This document shows positions 17,045-25,013 of a DNA stretch of 64,000 nt, one piece after another (position 1 is the stretch's first letter; every line of letters begins with the position of its first letter). The notes below the pieces were generated by a model. It did not search any database. It saw only the letters and a list, made by a program, of their open reading frames with translations, and was not told the DNA's origin. This DNA is from CAZKFN01 sp964552035 (GTDB lineage: Bacteria; Bacteroidota; Bacteroidia; Flavobacteriales_E; Vicingaceae). The DNA is taken from the NCBI GenBank assembly GCA_964552035.1, contig CAZKFN010000002.1:23970-87969 (forward strand), in the 5' to 3' direction. The translations under genes and the position numbers were made by a program.

Positions 17045-17656
17045 TTACTTCTTATTACTTTCTTCATGCCAAGCTTTAAGTGCTTCTACAATTTCTTTTT
17101 GTTGGTGCGTAGTTTTGTCTTTGGTGTACCACATTTGAATTTGGGTAATCCATTCTTCTTTTTCTAAATTTTGTTCTTTAAGCTGATTTACTAGGTCTTG
17201 AGCAGCCTTTGGCCTGGGGCCCCAAGTTCCCAATACTTTTAAATCTGAATTTCTTAGGGCAATTAATTTAGGAATGGAGCGACCTCCATTGGTTAGAAAT
17301 TGATCCATAATATCTAAATTCTCATCTCTAAAGATTAACTTTAAATCAATGCAGCTATTTTCCTTTGCAATTTTTCCGAGAAGGGGAATACTTTGAGCAG
17401 CATCACCACACCAAGCTTCTGTAAGTACCAGCCAGATCATAGGTTCTGAACAGTTTTCTAAAGCATCTTTTAGCTCTTGACCAAGTTCAATGGTTTTGCT
17501 TAAGCGCTTCATTCTACTGAAATTTAACTTGGAATAAGCGATTAATTCTTCTGATTGTTCTGGACCAGAAGTTTTTCCTTCTTCGTATAATTTTTCTAAT
17601 TTTGAGAAATACTCTTCGTAATTTAGAGCGGAATCGATTGTTTTTTTGGTAATCAT
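17045..17656 (-). CDS. Thioredoxin-fold protein with a single active-site cysteine
   Basis: 203 residues, cytoplasmic. The thioredoxin-like region centres on TEAWCGDAAQSIP: only the first cysteine (Cys83) of the CxxC motif is present, the second position being Ala. The cis-Pro region is GGRSIPKLIAL. This matches the Thioredoxin_9-type family common in Bacteroidota and Firmicutes. With one Cys it cannot act as a dithiol reductase in the usual way; a monothiol, low-molecular-weight-thiol-linked function is possible. A helical tail (about 165-203) follows the domain. Confidence 0.8.
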   Translation of the reverse strand: MITKKTIDSALNYEEYFSKLEKLYEEGKTSGPEQSEELIAYSKLNFSRMKRLSKTIELGQELKDALENCSEPMIWLVLTEAWCGDAAQSIPLLGKIAKENSCIDLKLIFRDENLDIMDQFLTNGGRSIPKLIALRNSDLKVLGTWGPRPKAAQDLVNQLKEQNLEKEEWITQIQMWYTKDKTTHQQKEIVEALKAWHEESNKK

Positions 17657-17790
17657 TGATATAATATTTGTGTTTTTATTAGCTACTTTTATCGAATTGT
17701 TTTTGTAAGAACAACCCTAGTTTAATAAGTAGACAAATTTATCCAATTTAAGTTTTGGGATTAATGTTATTAGCTTGAAAAATATTTTCT

Positions 17791-18456
17791 ATGAAAAAGG
17801 AATTAAGGATTACTGCAGATGGCTCACATACTTTTTATGTAGAGGAATTGGATGAACAATATCATTCCATGCATGGCTCAATTGCTGAAGCGGAACATAT
17901 TTTTATTAATTCTGGTCTATTGAATAAGGCGAAACAAAAGCAAGCCTTTAAAATCTTTGAGGTGGGAATGGGAACAGGATTAAATGTTTATTTAACAGCT
18001 ATTGCAGCAGCAAAAAATAAACTTAACCTCGAGATGCATTCTATAGAAGCTTATCCTGTTGATGTAGAAGAAGTTCATCTCTTAAATTATCCACAGCAAT
18101 TGAGGGCTAGTGAGGAATTATTTTATCAAATTCACAAAAGTAAATGGGAGGAATTAATTTCCCTAAATGCTAATCTTAGTTTGAAAAAGATTAAGGCTGA
18201 TTTACGAGATTATAGTTTTGAAGTACTGTATGATGTGGTTTATTATGATGCTTTTGCTCCAGAAAAGCAAGCGGAGATGTGGGAAAAGGAAATTTTTAAA
18301 AAAATATTCCGGGCCATGGAAACGGATGGAATTTTACTTACCTATTGTGTTAAAGGTGTTATAAGAAGGTTGTTAGCAGAGGTTGGGTTTGAAATTGAAA
18401 AACTCCCAGGTCCAAAAAATGGAAAAAGAGAAATGTTACGAGCCATAAAGTCTTAA
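17791..18456 (+). CDS. mnmD: tRNA U34 methyltransferase MnmD (MnmC N-terminal-domain type)
   Basis: 221 residues. The N-terminus has the MnmC(m) pattern (TADGSHTFYVEELDEQYHSMHG-like), followed by a SAM-binding glycine loop FEVGMGTGLN (about 56-65) and the catalytic-domain signature YYDAFAPEKQAEMW. E. coli MnmC fuses this methyltransferase to an FAD oxidase; this protein has only the methyltransferase half, so it should perform the last step, nm5(s2)U34 to mnm5(s2)U34. The next gene, a cysteine-cluster protein, starts 11 nt downstream. Confidence 0.88.
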   Translation: MKKELRITADGSHTFYVEELDEQYHSMHGSIAEAEHIFINSGLLNKAKQKQAFKIFEVGMGTGLNVYLTAIAAAKNKLNLEMHSIEAYPVDVEEVHLLNYPQQLRASEELFYQIHKSKWEELISLNANLSLKKIKADLRDYSFEVLYDVVYYDAFAPEKQAEMWEKEIFKKIFRAMETDGILLTYCVKGVIRRLLAEVGFEIEKLPGPKNGKREMLRAIKS

Positions 18457-18467
18457 ATTGCATCTTC

Positions 18468-18956
18468 ATGGAGGATGAATATAAACGCTTAATTAATACT
18501 GCAAAAAGCAAAAAGAAGGAAACCAATAAGTTTTTTAAAAAGTTAGAAAGACATCCTCCTAAAAATTTAGATGCTCTTTTTCATAAACAACACGAAAAGG
18601 TTTTTCAAGAAATTGACTGTTTAAGTTGTGCTAATTGTTGTAAAACTACTTCTCCAATTTTTACCAATAAGGATATTGAACGAATGGCGGCACATTTTAA
18701 AATAAAAGTAGTTGAGTTTTACGATAAGTATTTACAAACAGATGAAGAGGGAGATCAGGTTTTGCAAAGCTCCCCTTGTCCTTTTCTTGGAGAAGATAAT
18801 AAGTGTAAAGTTTATGATATACGTCCTAAAGCATGTCGTGAATATCCTCATACCAACAGAAAAAGAATGCATCAAATTTTAGACTTGACAGCTACAAATA
18901 GTAGAATTTGCCCCGCTGTAGCGAAGATAGTAGAAAAGATAAAGCAGGAGTTTTAA
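18468..18956 (+). CDS. YkgJ-family cysteine-cluster (putative Fe/Zn-binding) protein
   Basis: 162 residues. The family cysteine set is clear: DCLSCANCCK (four Cys within the motif) near residue 45-53, then SSPCPFLGEDNKCKVYDIRPKACREYP with three more, and a final SRICPA. This is the UPF0153/YkgJ zinc-or-iron chelating domain. The biological role is unknown. It follows mnmD by 11 nt and is likely co-transcribed with it. Confidence 0.88.
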   Translation: MEDEYKRLINTAKSKKKETNKFFKKLERHPPKNLDALFHKQHEKVFQEIDCLSCANCCKTTSPIFTNKDIERMAAHFKIKVVEFYDKYLQTDEEGDQVLQSSPCPFLGEDNKCKVYDIRPKACREYPHTNRKRMHQILDLTATNSRICPAVAKIVEKIKQEF

Positions 18957-18960
18957 AGGT

Positions 18961-19497
18961 TTACTTTTTTAAATTCTCTAATAAGATATCTAGGTTAACC
19001 CCTCTTACTGTAGCTCCTTTACCGATTATAATTCCGTCTCCGTCAATTAAAAACGTTTGTGGAATGGAACGAACTTGATACCTCAGAGCGCCTTTAGCAT
19101 TCCAGCCTGCCAAATCACTTACATGATAGGGCCATAATAGACCATCTTTCATGATGGCATTTTGCCAAGCACTTTTATTTTGGTCAAGGGAATAGCTATA
19201 TACTGTGAACCCTTTACCGTTTACAAATTTTGTGTCTTTATATTTTTTATACGTTTTCACTAATCCAGGGTTAGCAGCACGACATGGATTGCACCATGCA
19301 GCCCAGAAGTCTATTAATACAACGGAGCCTTTTAGTTCGGACAGGGAAATAATCTTACCGTTTGGATCGGGAAAGCTTAGCTCAGGAGCTAGGTTTCCAA
19401 TTTCTAATCCTACTTCTAAGTTTTTTGTTTTGTTTTTTTGAGCTTGAGAACTTAGGCTAAAAAGGATAATGAAGCTAAAAAGGATTGTTTTTTTCAT
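18961..19497 (-). CDS. TlpA-like periplasmic thioredoxin
   Basis: 178 residues from ATG 19497, chosen because it begins a signal peptide (ends SSQAQ, about residue 20) and lies just past the murA stop at 19502; an upstream in-frame start would overlap murA. The AhpC/TSA-TlpA domain has the active site AAWCNPCRAA (Cys69, Cys72) and the cis-Pro loop VRSIPQTFLID. It likely keeps periplasmic cysteines reduced, as TlpA and ResA do. It lies 4 nt downstream of murA, in an apparent uvrD-DUF4290-murA-tlpA run. Confidence 0.9.
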   Translation of the reverse strand: MKKTILFSFIILFSLSSQAQKNKTKNLEVGLEIGNLAPELSFPDPNGKIISLSELKGSVVLIDFWAAWCNPCRAANPGLVKTYKKYKDTKFVNGKGFTVYSYSLDQNKSAWQNAIMKDGLLWPYHVSDLAGWNAKGALRYQVRSIPQTFLIDGDGIIIGKGATVRGVNLDILLENLKK

Positions 19498-19501
19498 CTT
19501 A

Positions 19502-20809
19502 TTACGAAAGTCTTTTAATATCTGCGCCAATGGCATTTAATCTTTGATCTATATTTCCATATCCACGGTCAATTTGTTCAATGTTGTGTATGGTACTTTT
19601 CCCTTTAGCAGAAAGAGCTGCTATTAGTAACGACACTCCTGCTCGAATGTCTGGTGAGGTCATTTGAATTCCACGCAATTGAGTTTTTCTTTCTAATCCA
19701 ATCACTGTAGCTCTGTGAGGATCACATAAAATGATTTGTGCCCCCATATCAATGAGTTTGTCTACAAAAAACAAACGGCTTTCAAACATTTTTTGATGAA
19801 TAAGAACGGAGCCTTTAGCTTGGGTAGCTACAACTAGGATAATGCTTAATAAATCCGGTGTAAATCCAGGCCATGGAGCATCGGAAATGTTCATAATAGA
19901 ACCGTCGATAAAGGTTTCGATTTCATAAATTTCTTGAGCAGGAATATACAGGTCATCTCCTCTTAATTCTATTTGGATTCCCATTTTAGAAAAAGTGGAA
20001 GGAATTACTCCAAGGTTTTTATAAGAAACATCTTTAATGGTTATTTCGGATTGGGTCATTGCTGCTAGGCCAATAAAACTACCAATCTCAATCATGTCGG
20101 GTAGAATTCTATGTTCGCAACCGCTAAGGTATTCAACCCCTTCTATATGTACAAGGTTAGAACCAATGCCTGTAATCTTTGCACCCATGCTGTTGAGCAT
20201 TTTACATAATTGTTGAAGGTAGGGTTCGCAAGCTGCATTATAAATAGAAGTTTTCCCTTTTGCTAGAACAGCTGCCATGATGATATTTGCTGTACCTGTA
20301 ACCGATGCCTCATCTAAAAGCATGTATGCACCTTTAAGATCTCCTGCTTCTACTTTATAAAACTTATTATCTTGGTTATAAATAAATTTTGCGCCTAGCT
20401 TTTCAAATCCTATAAAGTGAGTATCTAATCTTCTTCTTCCTATTTTATCACCACCAGGGCGCGGAATATAACCTTTCCCGAAGCGAGAAAGTAGAGGGCC
20501 GAGAATCATGACCGAACCACGTAGGCTACTCCCTTTTTGTTTAAATGCTTCTGTATTGAGATATTCAATATCTATTTCATCGGCTTTAAATTTATAACTG
20601 CCTTCTTTGACTTTCTCTACTTTTACACCTAAATCTTTTAAAAGTCCGATTAAACGATTAACATCTATGATATCTGGAAGGTTGTGTATTGTAACCTCTT
20701 CTGGTGTAAGTAGTACTGCACAAAGAATTTGTAGCGCTTCGTTTTTTGCTCCTTGAGGAATTAGCTCTCCTTTTAATTGTTTCCCGCCATTAATTTCAAA
20801 AACACCCAT
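19502..20809 (-). CDS. murA: UDP-N-acetylglucosamine 1-carboxyvinyltransferase (MurA)
   Basis: 435 residues, full length. It catalyses the first committed step of peptidoglycan synthesis, transferring enolpyruvate from PEP to UDP-GlcNAc. Landmarks include GAKNEALQ near the N-terminus, RGSVMILGPLLSRFG and the active-site loop RPGGDKIGRRRLDTHF. In this loop the usual catalytic Cys (Cys115 of E. coli) is Asp121 (codon 20447-20449, GAT). A Cys-to-Asp change here is known to make MurA insensitive to fosfomycin while keeping activity, as in mycobacteria. The gene lies 5 nt after DUF4290. Confidence 0.97.
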   Translation of the reverse strand: MGVFEINGGKQLKGELIPQGAKNEALQILCAVLLTPEEVTIHNLPDIIDVNRLIGLLKDLGVKVEKVKEGSYKFKADEIDIEYLNTEAFKQKGSSLRGSVMILGPLLSRFGKGYIPRPGGDKIGRRRLDTHFIGFEKLGAKFIYNQDNKFYKVEAGDLKGAYMLLDEASVTGTANIIMAAVLAKGKTSIYNAACEPYLQQLCKMLNSMGAKITGIGSNLVHIEGVEYLSGCEHRILPDMIEIGSFIGLAAMTQSEITIKDVSYKNLGVIPSTFSKMGIQIELRGDDLYIPAQEIYEIETFIDGSIMNISDAPWPGFTPDLLSIILVVATQAKGSVLIHQKMFESRLFFVDKLIDMGAQIILCDPHRATVIGLERKTQLRGIQMTSPDIRAGVSLLIAALSAKGKSTIHNIEQIDRGYGNIDQRLNAIGADIKRLS

Positions 20810-20814
20810 TTATT

Positions 20815-21438
20815 TTAAACTTTCTTTTTTCTATATACTTTTCTTTTCTTTTTTCTAACTTCCTTACTGGAAGAATTAATAGTTCTTATGTTAATGTCTT
20901 TCATTGAGAGCAACTCCTTTTCTTCATTAATCTCAAGTTTTCCTCTGGATATTTTTTTCAGGTCATGCCAAATAATTTTATCATCTACTGTATTCCTACT
21001 CCAGCTTAAATAATGTTTTTTCATTAAGTTAGCTATAGATTCTATTAGGGCATTTTTTTCATCACCTTCCTCTAATTCAACGGCTTTTTTAACCAATAAT
21101 TCAACCCCTCTTCCGTAGTGCTTATAGCGAATATTATTTTCTGGATATGCCATCTTCTTGGGTTTTGTTTTTAAGTGAAGCGGCTGAGGTTGTGGATAAG
21201 GGGAGTCTATATTTAGTTTAAAATCTGAAATGATAAAAATATGATCCCAAAGTTTGTGGTTATAGTCTGCTACATCTCTAAGGTGAGGGTTCATTTGCCC
21301 CATAACCTCAATGATGGCCTCTACCATTCTAGTACGTTCAGTTTTGTCTTCTATTTTAGTTGCATGTTCAACTAGGTCATGAATATGTCGACCATATTCA
21401 GGAATAATCATTCTTGGTCTTGCAGTATTATATTGCAT
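20815..21438 (-). CDS. DUF4290-family protein
   Basis: 207 residues, soluble, no signal. The N-terminus MQYNTARPRMIIPEYGRHIH-type sequence and the internal HKLWDHIFIISDF segment identify DUF4290, a family I know only from Bacteroidota, usually immediately upstream of murA as here (5-nt gap). A second half (about 100-165) partly echoes the first (NNIRYKHYGRGVELLVKKA). The C-terminus is very basic (SSKEVRKKKRKVYRKKKV), suggesting nucleic-acid or membrane contact. Function unknown; the constant linkage to murA suggests a role in cell-wall synthesis or its control. Confidence 0.85.
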   Translation of the reverse strand: MQYNTARPRMIIPEYGRHIHDLVEHATKIEDKTERTRMVEAIIEVMGQMNPHLRDVADYNHKLWDHIFIISDFKLNIDSPYPQPQPLHLKTKPKKMAYPENNIRYKHYGRGVELLVKKAVELEEGDEKNALIESIANLMKKHYLSWSRNTVDDKIIWHDLKKISRGKLEINEEKELLSMKDINIRTINSSSKEVRKKKRKVYRKKKV

Positions 21439-21473
21439 ATTTTTGTTGTTACTTTTTTTAAGTTGAGTTATTA

Positions 21474-23870
21474 TTAGTCTCTTAGTATGCGGAGTTTAGC
21501 AAATTTTAATAGGAGTTGTTTTTCTCCTAATTTTTCGAATTCTATAGTTGCTTTTCTATTGGGTTCTTCCCCTTCAATTTTATTGACTATCCCTTTCCCA
21601 AAACGACGATGATCTACTCTCATTCCTTCTTTAATTTTTTGGGCTGTTGAAACGAAACTAGGATCTACCTCTCTATTTGCATCATCTACACTTACCATTT
21701 TCTTAAATGGGGGAATTACTTTTTTCTGAGATTTTTGAGAATTCTTTTTCTTTGTCATTGACATACCATTACTTTTTGTTGACTTAATATTTGCTCTTTG
21801 TGTGGGCTTAGTTGATCGAAAGTAGTTGCTTCTATCTTTCTCAAAGGTAGTAGTTTCTTCTTGAACTTGGTCATATTCCAAATACTTAGGGTCAATTTCT
21901 TCGATAAATCTACTTGGTTCACAATAGATAACATTTCCCCAGCGATATCTACTAGCTGAATGCGATATGTGTACTTCCTTCTCGGCACGTGTCAAAGCTA
22001 CGTAAAAAAGTCTTCTTTCTTCTTCTAAATCGCTTCTTGAGTTTAAAGCCAACTGAGAAGGGAATAGATTTTCTTCCATTCCTACAATAAAGACATAAGG
22101 AAATTCCAAACCCTTAGCTGCATGTACGGTCATTAACGAAACCTTGTTCATGTCTTCTGTTTTATTAGAATCTGCATCTGTTAAAAGTGCAATGTCTTGT
22201 AAATAAACGGCAAGCGATTTTTGGCTTTGTTCTTCGCTAAGCGTTCCTTCTGGAATAGGAACGGCACTTTTTAAACCCTCTCCCTCATCTCCAATAAACT
22301 CTTTTACTCCGTTCAAGAGCTCCATAATGTTGTCATATTTGGCGATTCCTTCAGGTGTTTTATCAGAAAACAAATCGTTTAGTATGGTAGAAGTTTTGGC
22401 AATTTCTTCTATAATTTCATGAGCATCCTTTTGTTTAGCTAAATTTTGGAATCCTTTAATCATGCTTACAAAATGTCTAATCTTATTTTTTGCTCCAACA
22501 TTAATTCCCAAAGTTTCAACTTGAGGAGATTCTATAATTTTCCACAAGCTTTTCTCTTGCTCATTTGCGAGAATAATAACCTTATCAAGAGTTGTTTTTC
22601 CAATTCCTCTTCTGGGATAATTAATCACTCTTTTTAATGCTTCATCATCATCGGGGTTTATTGTTAGCCTACAATATGCCAGTAAGTCTTTGATTTCCTT
22701 CCTTTGATAAAAAGAGGTGCCACCATAAATTTTATAAGGAATATCTCTTTTGAGTAGCGCTTCCTCCATAGCTCTCGATTGCATGTTGGTTCGATATAGG
22801 ATAGCAAAATCTTTATTATCAGCTTTGGTTTCTGCTTTTTTATTTAAGATGGAATTTGCGACTAACCTCCCTTCTTCATTGTCTGTGAGGCTACCTTTAA
22901 CTTTGATTTTAGCCCCTTCATTATTATCCGTCCAAACTGTTTTTTCTAATTGCTCCTTATTATTTTCTATGATTTGATTGGCAGCATTAACGATGTTTTT
23001 TGTTGACCGATAATTTTGCTCTAATTTAAATACCTTACAATCTGGATAATCTCTTTGGAAATTGAGGATGTTCTGAATGTTTGCACCACGAAATGAGTAA
23101 ATGCTTTGAGCGTCATCGCCAACTACACAAACATTTTCATTGAGTGCAGCTAACTTTTTTACAATAAGGTATTGCGAGAAATTAGTATCTTGATATTCGT
23201 CTACTAATATATATTTAAATCGATGTTGATATTTGTATAAAATGTCAGGGAAGTCTCTTAGTAGGATGTTTGTTTTAAATAATAAGTCATCAAAATCCAT
23301 GGCAGCAGCTTTAAAACAACGTCGTTCATAAATGCTATATATTTCTCCAATTTTTGGTTTAGCCATCTGACGATCTTCAGCTTGTATGCTTGTGTTATTA
23401 TTATAGGCTGCAGCTGAGAGTAAATTATTTTTTGCAGCTGATATTCTATTGGCTACGAGGTTGTGCTTATAACTTTTATCATCCAATCCCAATTCTTTAA
23501 TAATGGTTTTGAGAAGTGATTTAGTATCTGCAGTGTCGTAGATGGTAAAATTGGAAGGATAATGCAATTTTTCCGCTTCAGCGCGTAATATCCTAGCAAA
23601 AACAGAGTGGAAAGTACCCATCCAAAGGTTTTTTGACTCTTGTGGACTGGTTATCCTTGAGATTCTGTCTTTCATTTCCCTAGCTGCCTTATTGGTAAAA
23701 GTTAGTGCTAGGATATTAAAGGGATCTACTCCTTTTTTCATTAAATGTGCGATGCGATAGGTTAATACCCTTGTTTTGCCTGACCCCGCACCTGCAATAA
23801 CCATAGAAGGACCTTCTGTATGTTCTACTGCTGCGCGTTGTGCCGGATTTAAAGTATCTAAATAACTCAT
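21474..23870 (-). CDS. uvrD: ATP-dependent DNA helicase UvrD/PcrA
   Basis: 798 residues, SF1A helicase. Motifs in order: Q-motif LNPAQRAAVEHTEGP, Walker A AGAGSGKT (26-33), Ia TFTNKAAREMKDRI, Walker B VDEYQDTN, III VGDDAQSIYSFRGA, IV LEQNYRSTKNI, V VSLMTVHAAKGLEF and VI FYVALTRAEKEV. It unwinds DNA 3' to 5' in nucleotide-excision and mismatch repair and clears RecA or RNA polymerase. The C-terminal tail (about 720-798) is a PcrA-type RNA-polymerase-binding Tudor-like domain (VDHRRFGKGIVNKIEG). It heads the run leading to DUF4290 and murA. Confidence 0.97.
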   Translation of the reverse strand: MSYLDTLNPAQRAAVEHTEGPSMVIAGAGSGKTRVLTYRIAHLMKKGVDPFNILALTFTNKAAREMKDRISRITSPQESKNLWMGTFHSVFARILRAEAEKLHYPSNFTIYDTADTKSLLKTIIKELGLDDKSYKHNLVANRISAAKNNLLSAAAYNNNTSIQAEDRQMAKPKIGEIYSIYERRCFKAAAMDFDDLLFKTNILLRDFPDILYKYQHRFKYILVDEYQDTNFSQYLIVKKLAALNENVCVVGDDAQSIYSFRGANIQNILNFQRDYPDCKVFKLEQNYRSTKNIVNAANQIIENNKEQLEKTVWTDNNEGAKIKVKGSLTDNEEGRLVANSILNKKAETKADNKDFAILYRTNMQSRAMEEALLKRDIPYKIYGGTSFYQRKEIKDLLAYCRLTINPDDDEALKRVINYPRRGIGKTTLDKVIILANEQEKSLWKIIESPQVETLGINVGAKNKIRHFVSMIKGFQNLAKQKDAHEIIEEIAKTSTILNDLFSDKTPEGIAKYDNIMELLNGVKEFIGDEGEGLKSAVPIPEGTLSEEQSQKSLAVYLQDIALLTDADSNKTEDMNKVSLMTVHAAKGLEFPYVFIVGMEENLFPSQLALNSRSDLEEERRLFYVALTRAEKEVHISHSASRYRWGNVIYCEPSRFIEEIDPKYLEYDQVQEETTTFEKDRSNYFRSTKPTQRANIKSTKSNGMSMTKKKNSQKSQKKVIPPFKKMVSVDDANREVDPSFVSTAQKIKEGMRVDHRRFGKGIVNKIEGEEPNRKATIEFEKLGEKQLLLKFAKLRILRD

Positions 23871-23874
23871 AATA

Positions 23875-23882
23875 CAAAGGTA
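23875..23882 (-). promoter_or_regulatory. -7 promoter element of uvrD (leaderless spacing)
   Basis: TACCTTTG on the minus strand ends exactly 4 nt before the uvrD ATG at 23870. Confidence 0.45.
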
Positions 23883-24053
23883 GCTAAAGAATTTGACTGT
23901 AAATGCTGCAAAACTAAATTGAAATTGGCTTTTTAAAGTTTATAACAAATCAGTCTTTTCCCTATTATTAGTTGGAGTGTGAAAATTCATACTCTATTCA
24001 TATTTCAAAAGTGGGCTCAATTCTTAATCCTTACCAGACTTAAAATAAATATT

Positions 24054-25010
24054 TTAAAATGTTCTAGCTCTAATCCATTGATAACGATTATAGAAGCGAC
24101 TATAACCAATGCTGTATTTAAGCATTACTTCATGGCTACCTCCATTATATCTGTATGTAGCATCTCTGAAGGAAAAGTCATAGCTATATCCTAAAGTTAA
24201 GGCATCCTTAAAAGTGTAACCTAATAATAATCCTATAGCGTCTCCTGTTCTATAAAATAGGCCTGTACTTAGTTGTTTTCTATAGATAAAGTTGCTGGCT
24301 ATGTCTGCTTGAACTGGTGCACCCTCTGCCATTCTTATAAGAAGGAATGGCTGTAATTGATATTCTCCATTTTTACTTAAATCAATGGTTGCCCCTCCCA
24401 TAAAATAATAATGATATTCATCTCGGGAAATGGTATGTCTCGTTCCAAGAGAATCTTTAATATCATAACCATTTCTTATAAACTTTGGAACAGAAATTCC
24501 TAAGAAGTAGTGCTTGTCATAATAGAAAGCACCAAAACCTATATTGGGTGAAATTTTTCCTTCTATATCCTCATTAAAAGCAACATCATTGCTTTCCACG
24601 ATTTTAAGTCTAGATAAATTGTTAGAATAATGGTTGATTCCTAATCTTAATCCCAAACCTAATTTTGCTTCATCGTTAATTTTAAGATGATAGGCATAGT
24701 TGGTGTTTATCCCTAGATTCTTTACTGGGCCTAATTGGTCGTTAAAAATATCTAATCCCAGTCCTAAGTTTTGAGTTTTTAAGGGCATTTGAAAACTAAG
24801 GTTTTGCGTGGTAGGAGCTCCTTGAAAAGTAGCCCATTGGCTACGATGAAAAGCCATAAAACTAATGGCATTATCACTTCCAGTTGCTCCAGCATTTACA
24901 AGCGACTTATTGTGCATGTAATGAGTAAACATCAACTCTTGTTGTGACATTGCAAGACTTGAAATGGCAAGTAATGTAATGGTTAGTATGTATTTATTAA
25001 TCATTCTCAT
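24054..25010 (-). CDS. PorP/SprF-family type IX secretion outer-membrane protein
   Basis: 318 residues. Signal peptide (ends AMSQQ, about residue 23) then a beta-barrel with the PorP/SprF opening ELMFTHYMHNKSLVNAGATGS and the family block FMAFHRSQWATFQGAPTTQNLS. It ends ...IGYSRFYNRYQWIRARTF. SprF of Flavobacterium johnsoniae is required for secretion of the adhesin SprB, and SprF-like genes usually follow genes of type B (CHU_C) T9SS substrates. Here the gene starts 3 nt after the stop of exactly such a substrate, so it is probably its dedicated partner. Confidence 0.92.
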   Translation of the reverse strand: MRMINKYILTITLLAISSLAMSQQELMFTHYMHNKSLVNAGATGSDNAISFMAFHRSQWATFQGAPTTQNLSFQMPLKTQNLGLGLDIFNDQLGPVKNLGINTNYAYHLKINDEAKLGLGLRLGINHYSNNLSRLKIVESNDVAFNEDIEGKISPNIGFGAFYYDKHYFLGISVPKFIRNGYDIKDSLGTRHTISRDEYHYYFMGGATIDLSKNGEYQLQPFLLIRMAEGAPVQADIASNFIYRKQLSTGLFYRTGDAIGLLLGYTFKDALTLGYSYDFSFRDATYRYNGGSHEVMLKYSIGYSRFYNRYQWIRARTF

Positions 25011-25013
25011 GTT

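Noticed and set aside
19498..19536. N-terminal extension of the TlpA-like frame into murA
   Set aside because: The signal peptide begins at the ATG at 19497; the extension overlaps the murA C-terminus.
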